From: Lachnospiraceae bacterium
GTDB taxonomy: Bacteria > Bacillota > Clostridia > Lachnospirales > Lachnospiraceae
Reading direction: 5' to 3'
DNA length: 64,000 nt
Assembly: GCA_017470985.1 (NCBI GenBank)
Contig: JAFUXA010000011.1
Span: 208,567 to 272,566, forward strand
The notes beneath the pieces are model-generated. The model was not told the DNA's origin. It made no database searches and worked only from the letters and a program-made list of their open reading frames with translations. Shown here piece by piece: positions 35,105-42,448 of the stretch; position 1 is the first letter of the stretch, and every line of letters starts with the position of its first letter. The position numbers and the translations under genes were made by a program.

Positions 35105-37336
35105 ATGAGAAAGAATGTGATAGTTAAAACCATACTTGCTACAGTTTTTGCATTTGCATTTTTATGGTTAGCTATTCCAGCAGAAGATGTTCATGCTAGT
35201 TATACTGGGATGATTTATTGGGACAATCAGTGGCGCTATATGAAAAATGATGCTATTGATTGGAATTATACCGGAATGGCTAATAATGAGTATGGTTGGT
35301 TTTATTTCAAGAATGGCGTGCTGGACTGGAACTATAATGGAATGGCTAATAATGAGTATGGTTGGTGGTATTATCGAAACGGCGTGCTGGACTGGAACTA
35401 TACCGGAATGGCTAATAATGAATATGGTTGGTGGTACTACAAAAACGGTCAATTAGACTGGAACTATACCGGAATGGCTAACAATGAATATGGTTGGTGG
35501 TACTATCAAAACGGTCGTTTGGACTGGAACTATACTGGGATGGCTAACAATGAATATGGCTGGTTTTACTATGTGAATGGTCGAATGGATTTTACTTATA
35601 GGGGAATGGGCTGTAATGAATGGGGCTGGTGGTATTTTATTGATAGTACGTTGATTCCACAGTATACCGGAGTGGGTATTAATGAGTATGGTAAATGGTA
35701 TTATCAAAATGGCCAGATTGATTTTAACTATAGTAAGATGACATGGCTAGATGGATATGGTTGGAAGTTTGTGCGTAATGGTCAAGTAGATGAACATTAT
35801 ACAGGATTAGCAACCAATGAATATGGAACATGGTACTTTAGTGATGGAACAATAGTTGATATTGATACTGGGGCTCAATCTGCTTTTACAGGAATGGCAA
35901 CTGATGAAAATGGAAGATGGTATTATTTGAAAAATGCGGTTATTGATCCAGACTATACTGGAATGGCTGAAAACGAGTATGGCTGGTGGTATTTTAAAAA
36001 TGGCCAGTTGGATTGGAATTATACTGGAATAGGGAGAAATCCGTGGGGCTCATGGTTCTATAGAAATGGTAGAATAGCTTTTGATTATACTGGTCAATAT
36101 ACCGATGGTAATGTTACCTATACTATTACACAAGGTGCTGCTGTTGCTAATGAGTCTCGCAATTTGTTGCTTGGAGTTTTCTATAATTCAAGAGAGGATA
36201 CCTCTAATACATTATATGTTTCGTTTGATGGGTATACTTTTTATTCATTAGGTGAAGCTTATAGTGATGCTGACAGATATGGCGATGAAACACAACCTTT
36301 AGCTGATTTGGCGACAGTTAGTCCGTCTATAGTGTTACAACCATCGGATGGCGATTATTATACTTATTACAATACAATGAATGTTTTTTGCCCAAGAGAT
36401 ACAAATATCTTTTATAAAGATGGGTATTTTTGGTTAGCAGGAACAGCAAGAGGTACTGAAGCAAATAATAAAAAAATGGTTCCTTCTTTTGCCTTTTCTA
36501 AGGACTTGGTTAATTGGAGCTATATGCTTTTAGGTACAGATAATGATGCGGGAATAAATTATAATGTTGAGATGGATAAGTGGCTTGAACCAAGTCAGTT
36601 GCCACCTGCAAGTAATACTGCGGGAGGCTATGATGCCGTAGCTGGTGATACTTTAGTTGATGATGATGGAACGATTTGGTATGTTGTATCAACTGGATGT
36701 TATACCGATGATCATGGCAATAGATTAGCGCCATATCTTATAAAAGTGACTGATTTAAGTGTCATTAATGATAATGTAACTTCAATTTACGATAAAATAG
36801 ATAATTCTAATTTTAACGTAAAATATGGACCGATGGTTGCAATTAATTTACCGTTGGATAAATACAATATTGATAAGTATTGGGATCATGGAGATTGTGA
36901 TTATGATGGTTCCTTGTATAAAAAAGATGGCGTATATTACTTCGTGGTACAACACAGCGGAGAGGTTGTGCATCTTTGGCGTATAAATGATTTGAACAAT
37001 GCTAGTAATCCTGATGCTTGGACGTTGGTAAACCAAAACGTCATATATGGATCGGAAGGACCATGTATTGTAGAATTTAACGGTACAACTATTATATATA
37101 GTGATAGATATGTTAACTGGAACCATTATGATATGTGGGGCGATGATTTTGGCATGATTGCATCAACCGCTGATAGTTTGGTAAATGGTGGAAAAGAATA
37201 TGAAGAAACAGAAAGATTATTCTTGAAAGATGCTAATGGCAAATCGATACCTGCCAGACATGGTAAGGTGATTGCATTGCATGATGATGCAGCAATAAAT
37301 ATTGTTTTAAATAGATATCATAGTATGGGATATTAA
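35105..37336 (+). CDS. Secreted GH43-like protein with 22-residue tandem repeats
   Basis: A 743-residue exported protein. Signal peptide at about 1-31 (hydrophobic LATVFAFAFLWLAIP, then ALA-like cut before HASY). Residues about 40-345 are repeats of about 22 residues with the pattern DWNYTGMANNEYGW, similar in style to the wall- or glucan-binding repeats of Gram-positive bacteria. The C-terminal part (about 360-743) looks like a five-bladed GH43 beta-propeller: Asp432 in CPRDTNIFY, an Asp in DCDYDGSLY, and the catalytic-type Glu651 in GSEGPCIVEF. It may trim or bind the exported arabino- or galactofuranose-type polymer. Operon position supports this. Confidence 0.78.
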   Translation: MRKNVIVKTILATVFAFAFLWLAIPAEDVHASYTGMIYWDNQWRYMKNDAIDWNYTGMANNEYGWFYFKNGVLDWNYNGMANNEYGWWYYRNGVLDWNYTGMANNEYGWWYYKNGQLDWNYTGMANNEYGWWYYQNGRLDWNYTGMANNEYGWFYYVNGRMDFTYRGMGCNEWGWWYFIDSTLIPQYTGVGINEYGKWYYQNGQIDFNYSKMTWLDGYGWKFVRNGQVDEHYTGLATNEYGTWYFSDGTIVDIDTGAQSAFTGMATDENGRWYYLKNAVIDPDYTGMAENEYGWWYFKNGQLDWNYTGIGRNPWGSWFYRNGRIAFDYTGQYTDGNVTYTITQGAAVANESRNLLLGVFYNSREDTSNTLYVSFDGYTFYSLGEAYSDADRYGDETQPLADLATVSPSIVLQPSDGDYYTYYNTMNVFCPRDTNIFYKDGYFWLAGTARGTEANNKKMVPSFAFSKDLVNWSYMLLGTDNDAGINYNVEMDKWLEPSQLPPASNTAGGYDAVAGDTLVDDDGTIWYVVSTGCYTDDHGNRLAPYLIKVTDLSVINDNVTSIYDKIDNSNFNVKYGPMVAINLPLDKYNIDKYWDHGDCDYDGSLYKKDGVYYFVVQHSGEVVHLWRINDLNNASNPDAWTLVNQNVIYGSEGPCIVEFNGTTIIYSDRYVNWNHYDMWGDDFGMIASTADSLVNGGKEYEETERLFLKDANGKSIPARHGKVIALHDDAAINIVLNRYHSMGY
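35258..35587 (+). repeat. Five 66-bp tandem repeats
   Basis: Five consecutive near-identical 66-base units (starts 35258, 35324, 35390, 35456, 35522) inside the repeat domain of the secreted protein, each coding 22 residues that begin DWNY. Further, more diverged units follow to about 36100. The close identity would allow copy number to change by recombination. Confidence 0.9.
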
Positions 37337-37354
37337 TATTTTGATATAGAAATG

Positions 37355-37384
37355 AGGCACAAAAGCAAATGCTTTTGTGCCTTT
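37355..37384 (+). terminator. Terminator of the glf operon
   Basis: A 13-bp perfect stem, AGGCACAAAAGCA with its complement, separated by two bases, followed by TT and an AT-rich tail. Its T-run is short, so some read-through is possible. Confidence 0.75.
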
Positions 37385-37465
37385 AAATTGAAATGCTTTT
37401 TGTGTACTAAAATGACTCGTACATAATTGTGTACAACATGAATAATGATGGGATGAATACTAAAT

Positions 37466-38494
37466 ATGAGAGAAAGAGTGACATGGTTAGATGTAGCCAA
37501 GGGTGTAGGTATGCTTTTGGTGATAGTAGGACATACAGTTGGAGGAAATATACGTGGCGAAATGACGAGGGGAATCATTTATTCATTTCATATGCCCTTG
37601 TTTTTTATTCTTGGGTGTATAACGATGAGATTCTCATCTACTCAAGAAGAATTATTAACTCGTTCTTTAAAACAAATTAAAAAGATAATAATTCCTACAA
37701 TGTTTGCATATTTGTTTAATGTGATACTAAGTTGTATTGTGTTTAATGAAGATGCTGTATCTATTGCTTTTTTTAGAGATGTAATATTTATGATTTTATT
37801 TTCGAGTGCAGGACCATTATTATATGCCGGAATGCAAGTGCCAGGTTGTGGAGTGCTATGGTTTATGTTTGTGTTTGTTCTCGGAAGGATAATGATGGAT
37901 ATATTGCAATTGAAGATAAAAGATAAATGGATACAGTTCATAGTTGTATTATTATTATGTTTTTCTGGAATGGCATTAGGTGAAAAGAGCTGGGCATGTT
38001 TATCTATGGATGTTACGTTGGGCACATTGCCATTGTTTTGGTTTGGTTATTTATGGAAAGATAAATTAAATAATAAGTTTTCGCTTAAAATATTATTGAT
38101 TTCGGGTTTGGTCTTTATAGTATCATTGTATTTTACTTTTCCAAATCTGGAACAAAGAACATATATGGAGGTGGGAATTAGAAATTATGGAGTTTTTCCA
38201 ATTTCATATTTTTCTGCTGTTGCGGGAGTTGTTGTTTTGTCTGAGATTAGCATGCTGATTAGCAATAATAAAATTTTTACATGGCCTTTACAGTTAATAG
38301 GTAAGTATTCGATGTATTTGTTTTTTATACACTTCTTTGATCAATATTGGGAGTTTGTTTGGAGAGTTGAAGGTCGACAATTTGTTACTTCCATTAGAAG
38401 AATAATTGCGGATTTGTTTGTTTTGATTTTAGTTGTTGGTGTTAAAAAGGTTAAAGATAATTGTATTATTAAGCATAGAAAGTTATTGTTTTAA
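37466..38494 (+). CDS. Acyltransferase family 3 membrane protein
   Basis: A 342-residue protein with about ten membrane helices. The N-terminus WLDVAKGVGMLLVIVGHT carries the D and H of the acyltransferase-3 (OafA/NodX-like) family, and the first loop has the Arg-rich segment expected. Such enzymes O-acetylate or otherwise acylate surface sugars. The ribosome site is weak. A cluster of TGTAC/GTACA elements at 37403-37434 precedes it and may be regulatory. It is the first of three such acyltransferases in the window. Confidence 0.82.
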   Translation: MRERVTWLDVAKGVGMLLVIVGHTVGGNIRGEMTRGIIYSFHMPLFFILGCITMRFSSTQEELLTRSLKQIKKIIIPTMFAYLFNVILSCIVFNEDAVSIAFFRDVIFMILFSSAGPLLYAGMQVPGCGVLWFMFVFVLGRIMMDILQLKIKDKWIQFIVVLLLCFSGMALGEKSWACLSMDVTLGTLPLFWFGYLWKDKLNNKFSLKILLISGLVFIVSLYFTFPNLEQRTYMEVGIRNYGVFPISYFSAVAGVVVLSEISMLISNNKIFTWPLQLIGKYSMYLFFIHFFDQYWEFVWRVEGRQFVTSIRRIIADLFVLILVVGVKKVKDNCIIKHRKLLF

Positions 38495-38502
38495 GGGAAG
38501 AT

Positions 38503-39539
38503 ATGAATGTTTTGATTATTGGGAATGGGTTTGATTTAGCTCATGGCTTAAAAACAAGTTATATGGATTTCTTACAATTATGCCTCCTTGCAAAAAGTGA
38601 GAATGTAAAATGGAATAATGAAGAATTTGTTATAGCGGAAAGAATTAAAAAGCAAGAAAAATTCTTGAATGTTTTCTGACGAGTATTGATAAAGAGTTAT
38701 GGAATCAATTTTGTGGTAATGTTTCGAAAAACTTTTGGGTTAAATATTTAGAAAAAAGAAGATCTTCAATGGAAGAAAAGTGGATTGATTTTGAAGATGA
38801 GATAAGACGTTTTTTGCTACTTGTTTATGATAATCAACAACGGGTGAAAGGCGACAAGGTCACATATTCTAGAGAGGATGATGAAGATGTTATTGCTTTT
38901 TATGATACATATAATTGCTTGAATAAGAATTATGGATATGTCTATACAAAAATAAAAGATCATTTAGATAAATTGCTAAAGGGATTTGAGATTTATCTGG
39001 ATGTATATATTAATAATTGTGAAATAATACCAAAAGCTTATTTTAATAATAAAAAAATTGATCATGTTTTATCGTTTAATTATACGGTTACATACACAGA
39101 AAGGTATAATGCTGATGTTGATTGTTGTTATATACACGGTAGAGCGAATCTTAAATCTAAGAAAAATAATATGGTGCTGGGATTTGATAATCAGTTTTTT
39201 AAGACTGAAGATATAGTCCCAGAGTTGATTCCTTTTGAGAAGTTTTATCAACGTGTAGTGATGAGGACGGATAATCAATATCTAGACTGGCTTGAAGAGA
39301 TTGAATATACAGGGATTCATAACGTTTACATCTATGGACATTCGCTTGGAGTTACTGATGGAGATGTGTTAAAAAAGTTTTTGTTGGCAAAAAATGCAAA
39401 AGTACATATATATTATTATGACGAAAAAGATAGAGCTGAAAAGATAAAAAATATGGTTCTTGTTATAGGAGCAGATAATGTAATAAAATATACTGGTGGA
39501 AAGAATCCTAAAATTGTATTTGAGACAGATGAGCGATAG
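38503..39539 (+). pseudogene. abiH: AbiH-family abortive infection gene, frameshifted
   Basis: The first frame, ATG 38503 to TGA 38679, encodes MNVLIIGNGFDLAHGLKTSY, the AbiH signature. The other frame is open from 38649 to 39539 and continues the same family (WIDFEDEI, then LSFNYTVTY and YIYGHSLGVTDGD near the C-terminus). The two overlap at 38649-38676, so one lost base or two gained would restore a protein of about 345 residues. The region has AAAAAG and AAAAA runs. AbiH proteins give phage resistance by abortive infection. A sequencing error or programmed frameshift are alternatives. Confidence 0.8.
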
Positions 39540-39741
39540 GCGATTATTGGTTATTTCACGATTAAGTTTCTGTTGATATCAATCTGACAAAGAGATATTA
39601 TTTATGGTAGAATGTTTTTGAGTTTTATGATGTGAAACCAATATATATGATGCTTGATTGTGAATAAATGATAAGAAAATATCAGGTGCCAAATCTGTGG
39701 ATAAAATGATTAGCTATATATTATCTGCTTGGTTTGAAATA

Positions 39742-39750
39742 TGGTATAAT
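39742..39750 (+). promoter_or_regulatory. Extended -10 promoter of the chaperone triad
   Basis: TGG-TATAAT, an extended -10 box, lies 28 bases before the first gene of the triad; there is no good -35 box. Confidence 0.45.
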
Positions 39751-39777
39751 AAAGTATAAAAAAGGAATGATGATAAG

Positions 39778-40242
39778 ATGGAGGGTTTTCCAGAGGGGCT
39801 AGAATATTATAAACGATTCCCGATAGACTTGAGAACGGCGTTGATTGAAAATATAGTGACATTTCCAGAAACTTTGCAACAGGAGTATGAAGAACGGGTT
39901 GTATATAGGGCTATAAAGTACAATTCTAAAAAAACATGTATAGATCAATCTGATTTTGCGTCATATATCGAAAAAAGAGCTGAAAATCCAATGATACCTG
40001 TTGATGATTCGAATATATCGAGCTATAGTTGTTCTTGCTATATGGATTTGGACAAACTACATATATTTACAAAGTTTCCAACTAAAAATAAAGCTGTTGC
40101 AAAGGGGAGTATTTGCGATGAGTTAGGACCTGTTGTTATTGACAAGAAGAGATCGCATGTTGATTGGTTTTTGTTTGAGGGAGTAGACCCTTCAGATAGA
40201 TTTGAGGTGATAGAAAAATGGGAAAAGAGTGGATATCATTAA
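39778..40242 (+). CDS. Uncharacterised first gene of a SecB-like chaperone triad
   Basis: A 154-residue soluble protein that I do not recognise at family level. It has VVYRAI near residue 42 and, 45 residues later, a Ser/Cys-rich SSYSCSCY segment, then CDELGPVVIDKKRSHVDWFLFEG. An Arg followed by a serine-rich strand and a late Glu is loosely like the R-S-E layout of ADP-ribosyltransferases, but this is a weak hint. It overlaps the next gene by 25 bases. As first gene of a unit ending in a SecB-like chaperone, it could be the toxin of a toxin-antitoxin-chaperone module. Confidence 0.6.
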   Translation: MEGFPEGLEYYKRFPIDLRTALIENIVTFPETLQQEYEERVVYRAIKYNSKKTCIDQSDFASYIEKRAENPMIPVDDSNISSYSCSCYMDLDKLHIFTKFPTKNKAVAKGSICDELGPVVIDKKRSHVDWFLFEGVDPSDRFEVIEKWEKSGYH

Positions 40243-40823
40243 AAGAAACGGGACAATTATATTTAGAAAAGATTTTATTGACATTTGATATACCGATTTT
40301 GTTTGTTTGTAAAGACTATGAAAATAGAAGATATTTATGCTTGAATGTGGACGAAGATACAGGGAAGACCGTGATTGCGCAGGTGTATACGGAACAGTTG
40401 AAAGATATGTTAGAGGATAAAGTGCCGATGGAAGCAGTTTTTAGAAATGCTGTAAAAGGTGATGTGATTATAGCAGAGTATAATACTGATGATTGTGAAA
40501 TTGTTTCGCATAATGAAGCGGCAATGTGCATGTCAAGTGATTTGCTCCCTAAAAAGGGAGCTTGTTTTGAACTTCGAAATGATGAATTGGATGAATATAT
40601 TTCTTATCTTAAAAAGCAGAGGATAAAAGTAGATGTAGGAAGCTATTTTACGGGAAGATTGTTAGAGATTGTCAATGTTTCTGACGCAGCTTTTATGAAG
40701 AAATTTGTTTTGAATGATTATAAAAAAAAGAATATTGAGCACGTTATAGATAAGATTGTTCTAGGGGAACCACATGAGAACTGCGTGTATACCGTTAACA
40801 AAGGGAATAGAATGATAGCTTAG
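40218..40823 (+). CDS. Uncharacterised second gene of the triad
   Basis: A 201-residue soluble protein. Its N-terminal part (LEKILLTFDIPILFVCKDYENRRYLCLNVD) resembles a small domain seen in several Firmicutes proteins of unknown role, possibly DUF6575; I am not sure of the number. The C-terminus is charged and ends HENCVYTVNKGN. It starts inside the preceding gene after GAGGTGAT and is 11 bases before the SecB-like gene, so all three are translated together. In a toxin-antitoxin-chaperone model this would be the antitoxin, with a C-terminal chaperone-dependence tail. Confidence 0.6.
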   Translation: MGKEWISLKETGQLYLEKILLTFDIPILFVCKDYENRRYLCLNVDEDTGKTVIAQVYTEQLKDMLEDKVPMEAVFRNAVKGDVIIAEYNTDDCEIVSHNEAAMCMSSDLLPKKGACFELRNDELDEYISYLKKQRIKVDVGSYFTGRLLEIVNVSDAAFMKKFVLNDYKKKNIEHVIDKIVLGEPHENCVYTVNKGNRMIA

Positions 40824-40834
40824 GAGGCTTATTG

Positions 40835-41209
40835 ATGAAACGGGTAGAATCTGTATTAAAATTAAACGCATTAGTGTTTGATAAGATATATTTTGAACGA
40901 AATGGTATGAAAAATGATGAAAAATTAGAATTGTCTTTTTCAGTAAGTGTAGGAACGAATATAACAAATCAGAATGAAAAAAAAGTTTCGTTGTCGGTAA
41001 AAGGGAACAAAGCTGAGGAATATGTGTTTGAAGTTCAGGCGACAGGTTATTTTACGTATGAAGGTGATAGCGATGATGCGATTATACAACAAAATGCAGT
41101 TGCAATTGTGATGCCCTATGTACGAAGCGAAATTTCGTTATTGACTGCACAGCCAGGTGTTGAGCCTGTTGTTTTACCACCGTTTAATATTGTTGAAATG
41201 ATGAAATGA
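40835..41209 (+). CDS. SecB-like chaperone
   Basis: A 124-residue SecB-family protein. The diagnostic C-terminal part reads AVAIVMPYVRSEISLLTAQPG and then VVLPPFNI; E. coli SecB has FPYARECI and LAPVNF in the same places. Gram-positive bacteria normally lack housekeeping SecB, so solitary SecB-like genes there usually belong to toxin-antitoxin-chaperone modules or mobile DNA. I use ATG 40835, 7 bases after AGGAGG, rather than TTG 40832. It is the last gene of the triad, followed directly by the IS21 remnant. Confidence 0.78.
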   Translation: MKRVESVLKLNALVFDKIYFERNGMKNDEKLELSFSVSVGTNITNQNEKKVSLSVKGNKAEEYVFEVQATGYFTYEGDSDDAIIQQNAVAIVMPYVRSEISLLTAQPGVEPVVLPPFNIVEMMK

Positions 41210-41404
41210 TCAACAATAGGTGGAACGTAGTGCGTCCGATTTATAAAAAACCATTCTTGCAAGTTTATAAGAATTATAATAGGGCCTCCAAAGTTTAGTG
41301 GGGTTTCCCAATCTTTAGTAGGGTCTGTTAGTAGGGTTTAGCCTGGGAAACTGCTGTCTTTAGTAGGGGCGGTCAGTAGGGTCTATTGAAAATAAGTGAA
41401 ATTG

Positions 41405-41442
41405 AACGGGAGTAGGTCATTTCAACATGACCTACTCCCGTT
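41405..41442. terminator. Hairpin at the IS21 remnant end
   Basis: Perfect 16-bp stem with a 6-base loop between the repeat cluster and the istB remnant. It probably stops transcripts that would enter or leave the element; no long T-run on the plus strand beyond TTT. Confidence 0.6.
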
Positions 41443-41464
41443 TACATGCAACGAAATATCAGTT

Positions 41465-42085
41465 TTAGTCTTCCATATCAAAGTAAGTAACAGGGTTATA
41501 ATCCGGAGTCGCGTTGATGACGGGGTTGTTTCTTGTTGCGTAAAGGAATCTGGTACGGAAATGTTCGAAACTGTAAATGTCAACATTAAAATGTTTAAAA
41601 GTTCCAAAGTAAAAATGTAGTTTTTTTACCGATCTATTTTTTGCTGTTGATTTATACTTAAAACTGACCCAGGGAGGGTGCGGACAAAATCCTGGACCAA
41701 ATAGGAGGTTGGCTCCAGTTTTATCAACTGGGAGGTATCCTATTTCATCGATGATAAGCAGCTTATATTTAGCAAAGTGCTTTAATCTGGCATCAAGCCT
41801 ATTCTCGTCATGCGCTTTTCTAAGCGTTTGAATAAGATCATGACAGGTAATAAAATATGTAATATTTCGCTTTTTAGCTGCTTCAATTCCAATAGCAGTA
41901 GCTAGGCGTGTTTTTCTGGTTCCAGGAGTTCCAAAGAAAAGGATATTTTCTTTTTGTTCAAGGAAATGCAAAGATGCTAAGTCTTTTATTTCAGCTTTAT
42001 TTACAGTTGTTTGAAAATGATAATCGTATTCATCAATTGTTTTTATATACGGAAAATGTGAAACGCTGATTTGAAAGTGAGCCAC
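41465..42085 (-). pseudogene. istB: IstB remnant with internal deletion
   Basis: Residues about 10-130 of this frame match the IstB helper ATPase (TIDEYDYHFQ, ATAIGIEAAKKR, LLIIDEIGYLPVDKTGANL). The Walker A loop reads GTPGTRKT instead of GPPGTGKT, which should weaken nucleotide binding. The true N-terminus is missing, and after GANLLF the frame jumps to unrelated sequence (GPGFCPHPPW), so the C-terminal half of IstB was deleted. Not functional. Confidence 0.8.
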
Positions 42086-42118
42086 TTGAGTAAGCGGTAT
42101 TAATTTAAGGCGGTACTT

Positions 42119-42331
42119 ATGGTTTGCCGTTTACTATTCTTGGTAGTATTATTGCTGATTGGAAGTGTTACGCCTATTCATGAATTTATGCGAACCGGAA
42201 TAAATACAAATTATACAATACAAACTGAACAGGAATTAGTGATTTTTGAACCAGAAAATGAGATAATGGGAGCTCCTAATTTCTCGTCGGATATAAGTGA
42301 TAATTATTTCTATAGATATTTATCGAGATAA
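42119..42331 (+). pseudogene. 3' fragment of a copy of the membrane protein gene at 60219
   Basis: The 70-residue frame matches the last 60 residues of the protein ending at 61691: ITPIHEL against VTPIHEF, YTNEHI against IQTEQE, GHNFSGKSGDNFFFKCLGR against APNFSSDISDNYFYRYLSR. Both end at the same residue. It starts right at the IS21 remnant and has no ribosome site, so it is a truncated, decayed copy left by a rearrangement. Confidence 0.78.
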
Positions 42332-42389
42332 ATGTATGGATAGAAGTATATATTGGCACGGAAATTAGACTTGTTGTAATTAAGTGGCT

Positions 42390-42420
42390 TTGAAAAAATG
42401 CTGAAATAGTATATACTATT
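42390..42420 (+). promoter_or_regulatory. Promoter of the second polysaccharide operon
   Basis: TTGAAA at 42390-42395, 16 bases, TATACT at 42412-42417. The -10 box lies inside a perfect 16-base palindrome, AATAGTATATACTATT (42405-42420), a possible operator. The first gene starts 28 bases later after AAAGGAG. Confidence 0.6.
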
Positions 42421-42448
42421 AACTAGTGTAAAAAGGAGACAACATAAA

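Larger units (their letters stand above)
41281..42100. mobile_element. Decayed IS21-family element
   Basis: One end has five copies of a TTAGTAGGG-type 10-mer (41294, 41314, 41327, 41359, 41372), as in the repeated transposase sites at IS21 ends, and next to it a perfect 16-bp hairpin (41405-41442). The istB remnant follows on the minus strand. The istA gene and the other end are missing, and a fragment of an unrelated gene begins right after, so the element is dead. Confidence 0.7.

Noticed and set aside
35168-35707. Minus-strand open frames rich in Ile and Pro opposite the tandem repeats; also a CRISPR-like look
   Set aside because: They mirror the coding repeats. The 66-base units are contiguous and coding, with no spacers, so this is not a CRISPR array.
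37429-37680. Overlapping 83-codon frame at the start of the acyltransferase gene
   Set aside because: Out-of-frame shadow of the acyltransferase-3 N-terminus.
38640-38680. Programmed -1 frameshifting in abiH
   Set aside because: The run reads T-AAA-AAG rather than the efficient A-AAA-AAG form, and no clear stimulatory hairpin follows; a plain mutation or read error is simpler.
41396-41620. Plus-strand frame opposite the IS21 remnant
   Set aside because: Runs through the hairpin and antisense to the istB remnant; no ribosome site or protein-like features.
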